Assembly (NCBI GenBank): GCA_902517815.1
Contig: CABYED010000004.1
Span: 1 to 64,000, forward strand
DNA: 64,000 nt
Reading direction: 5' to 3'
Origin: an uncultured SAR116 cluster alpha proteobacterium
GTDB lineage: Bacteria > Pseudomonadota > Alphaproteobacteria > Puniceispirillales > Marisalimonadaceae
Positions 1 to 9,949 of this stretch are shown in pieces (the first letter of the stretch is position 1; every line of letters begins with the position of its first letter). The notes beneath the pieces were generated by a model. It was not told the origin of the DNA. It ran no database searches and saw only the letters and a list, made by a program, of their open reading frames with translations. The translations under genes were made by a program, and so were the position numbers.

Positions 1-90
1 GTTGAAGAGGCTCCAACAGTTAATGTAGAAGAGGCTGTTGCGTCTGTTGAAGAGGCTCCAACAGTAAATGTAGAAGAAGCTGTTGCATCT
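1..90 (+). repeat. Two 45-bp in-frame tandem repeats (VEEAPTVNVEEAVAS x2)
   Basis: 1-45 and 46-90 differ at only a few bases by eye. Confidence 0.8.
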
Positions 91-405
91 GCAGAAGATG
101 TTCAAAATTTAGAAGAAATAAAAGTTACTGATGAAAATATAGAAGAAAAAGATGACGGCGTTGATAAAAACCAAACTCAAAAATCTGAGCTTGAGCTTCT
201 AGAGGAAAGAGATGAGAACAGTCTTACCGAAGAAGAAGAAGATAGAATGTATGAATTAAGAAGGTTAAGAGCACAAAAGAGAATTAATGACGAAGTTAGA
301 GAAGAAGAACAAGCTGAGTTTAAAAAGGCCGACGAAGAAATTGCTCATTTAAAAACATTGTTAAAGCCTAAGAAGAAAAAGTTACCAAAAGGGTATGTAG
401 AATAA
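1..405 (+). CDS. C-terminal part of an acidic, low-complexity protein (5' truncated by window edge)
   Basis: Frame 1 is open from base 1 to TAA at 403-405: VEEAPTVNVEEAVASVEEAPTVNVEEAVAS...KPKKKKLPKGYVE*. Not in ORF track because it has no start in the window. Confidence 0.75.
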   Translation, partial: VEEAPTVNVEEAVASVEEAPTVNVEEAVASAEDVQNLEEIKVTDENIEEKDDGVDKNQTQKSELELLEERDENSLTEEEEDRMYELRRLRAQKRINDEVREEEQAEFKKADEEIAHLKTLLKPKKKKLPKGYVE

Positions 406-413
406 GATTAGAT

Positions 414-896
414 TTATCTAACTTTTTTATTCTTCATTCTTCGCCATTCCCAAGGTGCTATAAAATTTCCAGACCACATTCCAGCTTTATTTGATTTGGC
501 AATGACCTCGTCCTTTATATATTTTTTTGAGTATTTTCTATAAGCGAGTGCCCATCCTTTTTTTACCATTAATGAATTAATATCATTTCCATCTACATAA
601 CATATCGAAATAGATCTTTTGTACCTATCTTTTGTTTTTTTTATACATGACACTTTTCTTGTGCCAATTATTTTTTTAAGTTCTAAAGTTGCTTTAATTC
701 CGCATGAATATGATTGTCCATTATTATCAGTGCATGTTTGTTTTGTTTCTGGCGTATCAATTCCATAAAATCTAATTTTTTCGGAGTTAAGCACAATAGT
801 ATCTCCATCAATTATTCTTATAGATGGGTCAGCATTTACATGTGTAGAAAGAGAAAATGTATTTATCAATAAAATTAAAAAATATATTTTAAACAT
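414..896 (-). CDS. Secreted thermonuclease (SNase)-like protein
   Basis: N-terminal signal peptide, then IRIIDGDTIVLNSEKIRFYGIDTPE, typical SNase motif; C-terminal GMWSGNFIAPWEWR. Confidence 0.85.
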   Translation of the reverse strand: MFKIYFLILLINTFSLSTHVNADPSIRIIDGDTIVLNSEKIRFYGIDTPETKQTCTDNNGQSYSCGIKATLELKKIIGTRKVSCIKKTKDRYKRSISICYVDGNDINSLMVKKGWALAYRKYSKKYIKDEVIAKSNKAGMWSGNFIAPWEWRRMKNKKVR

Positions 897-985
897 CTAA
901 AAAATCTTTATTTAAAAATTATTTTTGTTTTCCGGTATAATTAACTGTTATCAATACACTAATTTCTCTAAAAAGTTTCATATAT

Positions 986-1420
986 TCAACTATTAGTCAT
1001 ATTTGTTCCTGCCAAAGAACTAATTGTTCCTGAAACTGGAATCATTGATCTTAATTGTAATGCCCAAATTCCATCTCTATTGGTAGAAATCCAAATTCCT
1101 TTTGCTGATCCATAACTTTTTTTATTTATTAACCTTCTATTAAAATATACTTCACATTGAAGTATTTTATCTGTCTCATTAATAATTTTACATTTATCTA
1201 AAGTTGAAAAACTCCAATTTTCAACTTTAATCATTCTATCAAGTTGTACTTTTAATGATTTCCAAAAATCTTCACCATTTTTATAAATTACTGGTTCATT
1301 TCCATTAGAGTGGACGTAATGGGGAAAATGTAAGTTTGTTATAATTTTATTTTTTTCTGCTGTATTAAAAGCATCAATAAATTTATAAAGACAGTTAACT
1401 CCTGGATGTTCATTTTTCAT
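986..1420 (-). CDS. NTF2/SnoaL-like small protein
   Basis: Size and pattern (YKFIDAFNTAEKNKI...W.FSTLDKCKII) resemble SnoaL/NTF2-like proteins; weak. Confidence 0.4.
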   Translation of the reverse strand: MKNEHPGVNCLYKFIDAFNTAEKNKIITNLHFPHYVHSNGNEPVIYKNGEDFWKSLKVQLDRMIKVENWSFSTLDKCKIINETDKILQCEVYFNRRLINKKSYGSAKGIWISTNRDGIWALQLRSMIPVSGTISSLAGTNMTNS

Positions 1421-1469
1421 TTATGTTCCTTTAAGCCTTTGTTTAATAAATTCAGTTTAAAAAATAAAA

Positions 1470-2417
1470 TTATTTTCTTAATGGAGTGTCTAAATTTACT
1501 TCTTGAGCTTTTTTTTGTTCTCTTAAAAAAATATAAACTCCAGCACTCATTACAATGATCACACCTATAATAGTTCTAATAGTTGGTATATCATCAAATA
1601 AAAAATATCCAAAAATTATTGACCAAATTATCAATGAATATTCAAATATAGATGTAATTGAAGTTGAATAATTACTGTAGGCTTTAAAGACACATGTAAA
1701 CGCAATTGAAGATAAAATGCCCATCAAAACAATATACTGAAAAGTATAGTCAAAATTACTAAACCATTCTCTAAAAATAAATTTAATTGTTGGATCATCA
1801 AATTTATCAAATTGACCTGAGCCAAAAACAAAATACATAATAAAGCATAAAATTATGGTTATTATGTAAAAGTAAAATAATTGAGTATATGTGTCATCTT
1901 TATCGGATGTAATTTTAGTGATAGTCATCGACAAAGCATAGAAAAGTGCGCACAAAAGTGGTAATAAATTTTTAAAATCAAAATCAGATAAATTTGGATT
2001 TAAGATAATATAAACTCCTATAAACCCAAAAAAAATTGCTAGCCATCTCCTGTAACCAATAGTTTCATTTAAAAGCGTTCTAGCAAAAATTGACATAAAA
2101 AAAGGAGTTGAAAAATATAAGGCAGTTGCCACAGCCAGAGACAAATACGTTAATGATATAAAGAACATGCTAAAAGCTAAAAAATGAAGAATTACTCTTA
2201 TCAATGATAAAACAGGGTAGCACGTAATAAATATTACTTTTTTTTTACAAATAAGTAGAAACATAGCAGATAATGTTGCTGCAATGAAAGTTCGTCCAAA
2301 ATAAATTTCATATAATGAAACTTTTTGAAAGATAAATTTTAATATGGAATCATGAACAGAAAATGTTGCCATAGCAACTATGATATAGATTATTCCAATA
2401 GTATTGTTAGTACTCAT
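1470..2417 (-). CDS. DMT-superfamily (EamA) transporter
   Basis: About ten hydrophobic segments, two internal EamA-like halves. Confidence 0.85.
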   Translation of the reverse strand: MSTNNTIGIIYIIVAMATFSVHDSILKFIFQKVSLYEIYFGRTFIAATLSAMFLLICKKKVIFITCYPVLSLIRVILHFLAFSMFFISLTYLSLAVATALYFSTPFFMSIFARTLLNETIGYRRWLAIFFGFIGVYIILNPNLSDFDFKNLLPLLCALFYALSMTITKITSDKDDTYTQLFYFYIITIILCFIMYFVFGSGQFDKFDDPTIKFIFREWFSNFDYTFQYIVLMGILSSIAFTCVFKAYSNYSTSITSIFEYSLIIWSIIFGYFLFDDIPTIRTIIGVIIVMSAGVYIFLREQKKAQEVNLDTPLRK

Positions 2418-2446
2418 AAAATTGTTACCATTTCAATCTTAAAAGT

Positions 2447-3121
2447 TTATAACTGCCAATCTATTGGTTCAATATTTTTTTGTTTAAGATAATTATTTGT
2501 TTTTGAAAAAGGTTTAGAACCAAAAAAACCATTATGAGCGGAAAATGGTGATGGGTGAGCACTTTCAAGAATTAAATGATTGTTTTTATCAATAAAATTA
2601 CACTTTTCCTGAGCTTTTCTTCCCCATAAGATAAATACAATATTATTTCTTTTTTTATTAATGACTTTCAAAACTGAATCTGTAAATTTTTCCCATCCCT
2701 TACCTTGGTGTGAGCCAGGCATTCCTTTTTCAACAGTTAAACTATTGTTAAGCATCAAAACGCCCTGATGAGCCCAATTTTGCAAATCACCATTTTGTGG
2801 AGAAGTTATACGAAGGTCATCAAATAATTCTTTAAAAATATTTTGAAGAGAGGGTGGAATTTTTTTGAATTTTTCAACTGAAAAGCTTAACCCATTTGCT
2901 TGACCTTCACCGTGATAAGGATCTTGTCCAACAATGACAACTTTAACTTTACTAAGAGGGGTTAAATTAAACGCGTTGAAAATTTTATTCATAGGTGGAT
3001 AGATTTTTTTACCTAACGAAATTTGTTGCTTAAGAAATGATCTAAGATCTGACATATATGGAGCAGTAAATTCCTCGTTCAATTCAATTTTCCAACTTTT
3101 ATGTATTTTTGCGTTAGACAA
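2447..3121 (-). CDS. ung: Uracil-DNA glycosylase family 1
   Basis: VVIVGQDPYHGEGQANGLSFSV, LMLNNSLTV, and HPSPFSAHNGFFGSKPFS motifs. Confidence 0.96.
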   Translation of the reverse strand: MSNAKIHKSWKIELNEEFTAPYMSDLRSFLKQQISLGKKIYPPMNKIFNAFNLTPLSKVKVVIVGQDPYHGEGQANGLSFSVEKFKKIPPSLQNIFKELFDDLRITSPQNGDLQNWAHQGVLMLNNSLTVEKGMPGSHQGKGWEKFTDSVLKVINKKRNNIVFILWGRKAQEKCNFIDKNNHLILESAHPSPFSAHNGFFGSKPFSKTNNYLKQKNIEPIDWQL

Positions 3122-3165
3122 TTTGTAGTGCTATCCAATTTTTAATTTTGTTTTATCTTTAAATG

Positions 3166-4077
3166 TTATCTAACATGCCAATCTTCATTAAGTGGTCTAG
3201 CGCTATTAAGTTCACCATAACCAGCGCCAGTAGTTCCAGTTGGTTTTGGTCCAAAATATCTAGGATCTTTCAACTCATTATTAGGTTGAAATCGAATGTC
3301 ACAAGTTAAGCGTATTTTTTTATCATTAGCATAATTTTCAAAAGTTCCATGAACAGTATACATCCCAAAAATAAGTGCGTCTCCTGGATTAAATTGAGTA
3401 GTTAAAATTTTTGTATTTCTCTCTTGAGCAAAAGTTATAGGGTTTGTGTCTATCGTCGCTTTCATATGTTTATGAATGTCTACGTCAAATCCTTTATATT
3501 TGGTTTTAATATCTGAAAATTTGTGAGACCCTTCAATTATAAATAAAGGACCTTTATCGATAGTTATATCTGTAAAAACAAGCCAACATGTGAGTACCTT
3601 TTGAGTTTTTCTTGTGAAAAAACCTGCATCACAATGCATATGAGTGAATTTTCCTCCTGATACTGCTCTTAAAAATATAAAATCAAAGCCAATTGAAGAA
3701 ATGCCAAATATTCTAGAAAAAACACTTTCTAAATTATTGCTATTTGTAATTTTTCTTAATGATTCTGTATTACTTACGTCTTCCCAAAAAACTCCTCTAT
3801 CTTTATTTAATTCATCTCTTCTTGATCTGCCTGACCAAATGCCTTCAGTAAATGGATCCTCAAGCTCATCTACATTTTTTAATTTTTCAAAAATATCATT
3901 TCGAGCTTTAGTAATATCATTTTTTTCAATAACGTTTTTCAAAAAGAGGTAACCATTTTCATTTAGTGATTGTCTTAATTTTTCATCAGTTTCATTTTTA
4001 AGATTAGTTTCTTTTAATTCACTTAAAAGTGAATTAGGTACTTTTACACCATTAATTAGAGCTTCCATTGAAATCAA
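3166..4077 (-). CDS. Phytanoyl-CoA dioxygenase (PhyH) family protein
   Basis: HMHCDAGFF (HxD) and distal VHGTFEN; PhyH-like fold. Confidence 0.8.
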   Translation of the reverse strand: MISMEALINGVKVPNSLLSELKETNLKNETDEKLRQSLNENGYLFLKNVIEKNDITKARNDIFEKLKNVDELEDPFTEGIWSGRSRRDELNKDRGVFWEDVSNTESLRKITNSNNLESVFSRIFGISSIGFDFIFLRAVSGGKFTHMHCDAGFFTRKTQKVLTCWLVFTDITIDKGPLFIIEGSHKFSDIKTKYKGFDVDIHKHMKATIDTNPITFAQERNTKILTTQFNPGDALIFGMYTVHGTFENYANDKKIRLTCDIRFQPNNELKDPRYFGPKPTGTTGAGYGELNSARPLNEDWHVR

Positions 4078-4214
4078 CCTTACATAAGCAACTTATCTAT
4101 CTGACTCAATCTATCAACTAAATATTTCTTTGTCATTGTTATTAGTAATTTTTACCTTGAGTTTATAATTTTAATAGAGCTATCATTATAGTAAAATTAT
4201 GTGAGAGAAAATCA

Positions 4215-5285
4215 TTGATAATAAGTTCTATAAAGACAAAAATAACTTCAGTACCATTTTCTGATCCTCCTCAAACAGGTTTTTTAACACTTGAAAAAAT
4301 AGATCTTTTAATTGTTCAGGTAGAAACAAAAAATGGGGTAATTGGAACTGGTCATCTTCATCCTTTAGCAGGTGGTTTAAAAACTTTAGAAATGTGCATA
4401 AAAGAAATGTTAAAACCACTTATTATAGGTGAAAGTATAGATAATATTGAATTCTTATGGAATAAAATGTGGAATGCTACTTTCATACAAGGAAGAATGG
4501 GAATAACTGTAATGGCAATGTCAGCACTAGATATTGCTTTATGGGATTGTTATGGAAGAACAAAAGAAATGCCTCTCTGGAAAATATGGGAAGGAACACA
4601 AAAAGCTTTACCAGTATATGGTTCTGGCTGTTATAGAGGTCTCGGTCATGATGGTATGATACAAAAAGCAAAAAAATATGTTGGACAGGGATTTAAGTCT
4701 ATAAAAATGCAGGTTGCACATTGTTTTACTAATGACGAAGATATTGTAAATGTAAGGGATATGCGAGACGAACTGGGTAAAGATATTGGAATTATGATTG
4801 ATGTTAATCAAGGTTGGACGGTAGAAGAAACAATTAAAGTATGTCCAAAAATTGAAAGTTATGAACCTGAGTGGCTTGAGGAACCAATTATGGCAGACGA
4901 TTTTGATGGTTATGATAAAGTATGTAATTCAACAACAATTCCAATAGTAACCGGTGAAAATAATTTTACGCATCATGATTTATTACCGTTCATGAGAGGG
5001 GAAAAGATAACAATTCTTCAACCTGATATAATGCGAGGAGGCTATACAAATTTGATTTATAGCGCAAAATTAGCAAATAAATTTGGAATAAAAATTGCAC
5101 CACACATGTTTCCAGAACTTTCAATTCATATTGTTGCTTCTATTGAAAACCCTTCATGGCTTGAGTATATGGGCTGGTATGATCATCTTTGGAAAGAGCC
5201 ACTTCTTCCGAAAAATGGAACATTAACACCGACGTCACGTCCTGGCCATGGTATGGATTTTAAAACAGAAATTGGCATTTTTTGA
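4215..5285 (+). CDS. Enolase-superfamily mandelate racemase/muconate lactonizing enzyme
   Basis: KSIKMQVA, MIDVNQGW, WLEEPI, TGENN, QPDIMRGGYT, APHMFPE motifs. TTG start in ORF track. Confidence 0.88.
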   Translation: MIISSIKTKITSVPFSDPPQTGFLTLEKIDLLIVQVETKNGVIGTGHLHPLAGGLKTLEMCIKEMLKPLIIGESIDNIEFLWNKMWNATFIQGRMGITVMAMSALDIALWDCYGRTKEMPLWKIWEGTQKALPVYGSGCYRGLGHDGMIQKAKKYVGQGFKSIKMQVAHCFTNDEDIVNVRDMRDELGKDIGIMIDVNQGWTVEETIKVCPKIESYEPEWLEEPIMADDFDGYDKVCNSTTIPIVTGENNFTHHDLLPFMRGEKITILQPDIMRGGYTNLIYSAKLANKFGIKIAPHMFPELSIHIVASIENPSWLEYMGWYDHLWKEPLLPKNGTLTPTSRPGHGMDFKTEIGIF

Positions 5286-5355
5286 TTAAAGTAATTTTTT
5301 GATATGTTATAGAAATTGAAGATTAATAAGAATTATTTATTTGAAAGAGGTGAGA

Positions 5356-5733
5356 ATGAAATTTAAAATTACAAAGGCTGAAGAAAACAAATTTGAATCT
5401 GGATTACGTGGTTTTTTTTCATATAAAAATTTAGGTATTGAAGAAGCAACCTCTGGTGATTTTGGAGCCAATGTTATTAAAGCAATAGAAGGTAAACATG
5501 CTAATGGGGAATGGCATTATCATAAATTGAAATTTCAGATGGTTTATATTTTAAAAGGCAGTGTAGAGTTTGAATATAAAGGTGAGGGAACATTCACTTT
5601 GAATGAGGGTGATGTAGTTTATCAACCGCCAGAGATTCATCATAGAGAAATCAAGCACTCTGACGACCTTGAATTGATAGAAATAACAAGTCCTGCTGAG
5701 TTTGAAACTATCTCTTTATCCAAAAACAATTAA
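5356..5733 (+). CDS. Cupin-domain protein
   Basis: GEWHYHKLKFQMVYILKGSVEFEYKGEG...LNEGDVVYQPPEIHHRE. Track starts at TTG 5341, but ATG 5356 follows AGAGGTGAG. Confidence 0.82.
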   Translation: MKFKITKAEENKFESGLRGFFSYKNLGIEEATSGDFGANVIKAIEGKHANGEWHYHKLKFQMVYILKGSVEFEYKGEGTFTLNEGDVVYQPPEIHHREIKHSDDLELIEITSPAEFETISLSKNN

Positions 5734-7125
5734 TTGATTGAATCAATAATGGCTGAAGAGGTTGCAGAAATTTTCTCTAAACATATTTTTTCGTCGAAAT
5801 ATGAAGATCTAAGTGAAAAAACAATTAAACAATTAAAAGTTTTTTTATTAGATACCGTTGGTGTTGGAATTGCCGGAAGTACAGGTTCAAAATTAAACGA
5901 ACTCAAGAAAATTGCACATACATGGTCTAAGGGTAAAAATTGTACTGTCCTAGGAACATGGGATAGGTATTCAAGGGACGCTACAACACTTATTAATGCA
6001 TATCAAATACACTGTCTTGAATTTGACTGTATTCATGAAGGAGCAGTTGTTCACCCTATGGCAGCTATTTTAAGTTCTTTACTTGCTTATTGTGAAGAAC
6101 TTAATAATTTAGGGCATCGCACAAATGGGAAAGAATTTTTAATATCTCTAGCATTAGGTGTTGATATTGCTTCATTTCTAGGTATTTGTGCTCGGGGGGA
6201 ATTAAAATTTTTTAGACCGGCAACAGCAAGTGGTTTTGGAGCTGTGGCAGCTTTATCAAAAATACAAAAATTTTCTATAGAAGAGATACATAATGCTTTA
6301 GGTATAATGTACTCACAAACATGCGGAAACATGCAATCCCATGTTGAGGGTGTGCCAATTCTAGGACTTCAAGTTGGTTTTAATGCAAAAGCAGCTCTAG
6401 CTTCTATGGATCTTACAAAAGCAGGTTTCCCAGGACCTAAAAGAGTTTTTAATGGAGAACACGGTTATTTTAAATTAATAGAAAATGATGACTATGAAAT
6501 GACTTATCTCAAAGAGAATATTGGCAAAGTTTGGATGGTTGATCAATTAGCTCATAAACCTTTCCCAAGTGGAAGACTAACTCATGGGTTAGTCCATGCT
6601 ATTAAAGATTTAAAATTAAAACATGGGTTAAATAAAGACGACATTGAGTCAATTGAATGTCTTGTTCCACCTGGTGTCTACAAATTAGTTGCAAGACCAA
6701 TAATTAATAACTTAACAACGAATTACTCAAAGTTATGTGCTAAGTTTGTTGGTGCTAGTTTTATGATAAATGATCATTTGAATATTGAAACTTTTACAGA
6801 AAAAAAATATCTAAATAATAAAGATACATTAAATTTTGCCAAAAAAATTACAATGATTAAGAATGACAAATTAAATCAAAAAGTCCTTACACCCCAAAAA
6901 TTTATTATTACTCTTGTTAATGATAGTAAAATTGAAATTAACCTCGATTATGTTTATGGTCATCCAAAAGCACCATTGTCCGAGAAAGAATATTTAGAAA
7001 AATTTTCTATTTGTTGTTTTTCTTCAACTAAGAAGATAGATAAAAATCAAGTTAATGGAATGATAGATTATATATTTGATCTAGAAAATAAAGAAAATGT
7101 TATAGATTTTTTCAAAACAATTTAA
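5734..7125 (+). CDS. MmgE/PrpD family protein
   Basis: LLDTVGVGIAGS, LEFDCIHEGAVVHPMAAI, KPFPSGRLTHG. Start uncertain (ATG at 5749 possible). Confidence 0.85.
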   Translation: MIESIMAEEVAEIFSKHIFSSKYEDLSEKTIKQLKVFLLDTVGVGIAGSTGSKLNELKKIAHTWSKGKNCTVLGTWDRYSRDATTLINAYQIHCLEFDCIHEGAVVHPMAAILSSLLAYCEELNNLGHRTNGKEFLISLALGVDIASFLGICARGELKFFRPATASGFGAVAALSKIQKFSIEEIHNALGIMYSQTCGNMQSHVEGVPILGLQVGFNAKAALASMDLTKAGFPGPKRVFNGEHGYFKLIENDDYEMTYLKENIGKVWMVDQLAHKPFPSGRLTHGLVHAIKDLKLKHGLNKDDIESIECLVPPGVYKLVARPIINNLTTNYSKLCAKFVGASFMINDHLNIETFTEKKYLNNKDTLNFAKKITMIKNDKLNQKVLTPQKFIITLVNDSKIEINLDYVYGHPKAPLSEKEYLEKFSICCFSSTKKIDKNQVNGMIDYIFDLENKENVIDFFKTI

Positions 7126-8384
7126 TTTTGATTTGAATTAGCTAATTTTTCTACCATTTTAAATAGTACAGCGGTACCTTTTGAAACATCTGATATTTCT
7201 GCATATTCCTCGGGACAATGACTTAAACCGTCCATACATGGTACAAAAATCATAGAGGCAGGTGCAACTCTTGATAAATGAGCTGTGTCATGACCAGCGC
7301 CACTATCCATTATAATATTTGAGAAGCCATATTCATCAGAAGATACTTTAAATAACTTTACTAGTTCTTTATCCATTTCCACATAAGGTGCAAAAGCAAT
7401 ATTTTTCATTTTAATTTTACAAGGACCGCTTTGGTTCATTGTTTCAATTTGTTTTTCTAATTCCTTAATATATTGATCTCTTGAGCTTTTACTGGAAGCC
7501 CTTAGATCAATAGTCATTTCAACTTTACCTGGAATAATTGCTGCAGCATTTGGATGAATATTAATTTTACCAATAGTTGAAACAAAATGTTGATTACTTT
7601 CTTTTGCTAACGTTAAAGCTAACTTATTCACAAATGTTATTATTTCTGAAGAAGTAACAAGAGCATCAGCTCTTTGATCCATTAAAATAGTTCCACTATG
7701 ACCAGCTTGACCATTTACTTCTACACTAAACCTAGAAATACTCGGAATAGATCTTACAATGCCTATATCTATGTTTTTTTGCTCTAAAACTTTACCTTGT
7801 TCAATATGTAATTCTAAACATGCAACAATATTTTCAATAATTGAAAATGGTTTTGTAAGTAAATTAGATTTACCACCAATCTTATCTATTTCGTCTTTTA
7901 AAATTTCTCCCGACGAATTGCTTCTAGACAAGATTTCATTATTTAAAGCACCTATCATACCTCGTGTTCCAATGCACGAGATACTCCAATCATTTAATTC
8001 TTCCCCAAGGTAATCATATACTGCAAGATTAAAAGGTAAGTTGATATCATTTTCCTTAATATGTTTTACTACACATAATGCAGCTACAACCCCAGCAATC
8101 CCATCAAATCTTCCCCCTGATGGTACTGTGTCGATATGTGATCCTATAATAACCACTTTCTCAGTATTAGTTTTTGATTTTAAAAGTCCAATCAAGTTTC
8201 CAGCGTCATCTGTAGACACTATCAATCCAAGTTTCTGATATTCATTTTTTAACCATGATCTTGCTTCATAAAACTTTTTACTAAAGACAATTCTTGTATA
8301 TGGATTGTCTTGATCAGTTATTTTTTCTAAATCACCAATTTTCTGCTTAATGAATGAAATGTTAGATTGAGCGCTAAAGTCCAT
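7122..8384 (-). CDS. M20-family hydantoinase/N-carbamoyl amino acid amidohydrolase-type Zn hydrolase
   Basis: IIGSHIDTVPSGGRFDGIAGV, LHIEQGKVLE, GQAGHSGT, SGAGHDTAHLSRVAPASMIFVP motifs. Confidence 0.88.
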   Translation of the reverse strand: MDFSAQSNISFIKQKIGDLEKITDQDNPYTRIVFSKKFYEARSWLKNEYQKLGLIVSTDDAGNLIGLLKSKTNTEKVVIIGSHIDTVPSGGRFDGIAGVVAALCVVKHIKENDINLPFNLAVYDYLGEELNDWSISCIGTRGMIGALNNEILSRSNSSGEILKDEIDKIGGKSNLLTKPFSIIENIVACLELHIEQGKVLEQKNIDIGIVRSIPSISRFSVEVNGQAGHSGTILMDQRADALVTSSEIITFVNKLALTLAKESNQHFVSTIGKINIHPNAAAIIPGKVEMTIDLRASSKSSRDQYIKELEKQIETMNQSGPCKIKMKNIAFAPYVEMDKELVKLFKVSSDEYGFSNIIMDSGAGHDTAHLSRVAPASMIFVPCMDGLSHCPEEYAEISDVSKGTAVLFKMVEKLANSNQN

Positions 8385-8441
8385 TATTATTTATCCTTGT
8401 TGAGCAAATACTAAATTATCAAATTATTTAAAAATTTAAAT

Positions 8442-9917
8442 TTATCTAATAATAAATGGATTTGAAACTGAAGTTTTTTCTGCAATCCATATAGATTTTG
8501 TTTGTAAAAATTCTTTAATGGACTCTTGCCCACTTTCTCTTCCTCTGCCTGATCTTTTATAACCACCAAACGGAGACATAAAACTAACAGCTCTATAAGT
8601 ATTTATCCACACTGTGCCTGCTCTTAAGGCATCTGATATTCTAAGAGCTCTTCCTATGTCATTAGTCCACACTCCGGCAGCTAACCCGAATATTACGTCA
8701 TTTCCAATTTTTATAGCTTCTTCTTCGTCTTTAAAACGAATTATAGATAATACTGGCCCAAAAATTTCTTCTTGAGCTATTCTCATATCATTATTAACGT
8801 CAGTGAAAATTGTTGGTTCTACAAATCTATTACCTTTAACATCTTTACCAGAATATGCTTGACCACCTAAAAGACACTTGGCTCCTTCAGATTTTGCGAT
8901 TTCAATATAACTCATTATTTTTTCAAATTGTGGTTGCGTTGTTACCGGCCCAACGTGAGTGTCTAAGGACATAGGGTCTCCAATTTTTGCCTCACTTGCT
9001 ACTTTTACAAGCCTTTCAACAAACTTTTCATATATTGAATCCTGAACTAAAAGACGAGATCCAGCAATGCATGTTTGACCTGTTGCAGCAAATATTCCTG
9101 AAATAACACCCATAATTGCAGCTTCAAAATCAGCATCCTCAAAAACGATATTAGGGGATTTTCCACCTAATTCTAGAGATACAGGCATTATTTTTTTTGC
9201 CGCACTTTCATAGATTTTTTGACCAGAAACGTCTGATCCAGTAAATGCAATTTTTGATACATGTTTATGTTCAACTAATGGCTGTCCAACATCAATACCC
9301 ATACCTGTAATACAATTTACAACTCCGTCAGGAAAACCTGCCTCTGATACTAACTTCATAAATTCTAAGGTAGAAGCTGAAGTGAATTCTGATGGTTTGA
9401 TTACAGCAGTATTGCCTGCTGCCAGAGCAGGGGCAAGTTTCCATGACAAAAGTAGTAGAGGTGAGTTCCATGCTGTTATCATACCAACAACACCAAAGGG
9501 TTCATATTTAGTAAAATTAAATATGCCTGGTTTATCAGAGGGTAACACTGATCCTTCCACTTTATCAGCTAACCCTCCAAAATATCTATACCATTCTGCA
9601 AGATATTTTGTCTGAGCAACCATTTCTGCTAAAAGTTTTCCATTATCTTTAACTTCAATCTCACCTAATTTTTGAGCATCTCTTTCTACAAGTTCTGCTA
9701 GTTTTACCAGTAATTTACCTCGCTCAGTTGGTTTTGTTTTTGACCATTTATTTTCGAATGCCTCTTTTGCAACATTAACAGCTACTTCAACATCATGAGC
9801 ATTCCCCTTGGCTATTTCAGCCCACTTTTCACATGTGTATGGATTCTCAGTCTCAAAATATTTACCATTATTTGGCAATATTTCTTTCCCGTTAACAAAA
9901 TGGTTGTATTTTTTCAT
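8442..9917 (-). CDS. NAD(P)-dependent aldehyde dehydrogenase
   Basis: ITAWNSPLLL, SLELGGKSPNIVFEDAD, TGQTCIAGSR, QEEIFGPVL, PFGGYKRSGRGRE. Confidence 0.95.
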   Translation of the reverse strand: MKKYNHFVNGKEILPNNGKYFETENPYTCEKWAEIAKGNAHDVEVAVNVAKEAFENKWSKTKPTERGKLLVKLAELVERDAQKLGEIEVKDNGKLLAEMVAQTKYLAEWYRYFGGLADKVEGSVLPSDKPGIFNFTKYEPFGVVGMITAWNSPLLLLSWKLAPALAAGNTAVIKPSEFTSASTLEFMKLVSEAGFPDGVVNCITGMGIDVGQPLVEHKHVSKIAFTGSDVSGQKIYESAAKKIMPVSLELGGKSPNIVFEDADFEAAIMGVISGIFAATGQTCIAGSRLLVQDSIYEKFVERLVKVASEAKIGDPMSLDTHVGPVTTQPQFEKIMSYIEIAKSEGAKCLLGGQAYSGKDVKGNRFVEPTIFTDVNNDMRIAQEEIFGPVLSIIRFKDEEEAIKIGNDVIFGLAAGVWTNDIGRALRISDALRAGTVWINTYRAVSFMSPFGGYKRSGRGRESGQESIKEFLQTKSIWIAEKTSVSNPFIIR

Positions 9918-9949
9918 ATTTATTCATCCACAAATTAAAATTAATTGGT

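Noticed and set aside
4200-4216. CRP-like TGTGAGAGAAAATCATT before the enolase-superfamily gene
   Set aside because: Spacing is N7 for the best half-site match and it has an additional mismatch; also the start codon overlaps the site. Not comparable with the four island sites.
7759-8238. Plus-strand ORFs opposite the M20 amidohydrolase
   Set aside because: The minus strand encodes a clear M20 enzyme with intact catalytic motifs; the opposite frames look random.
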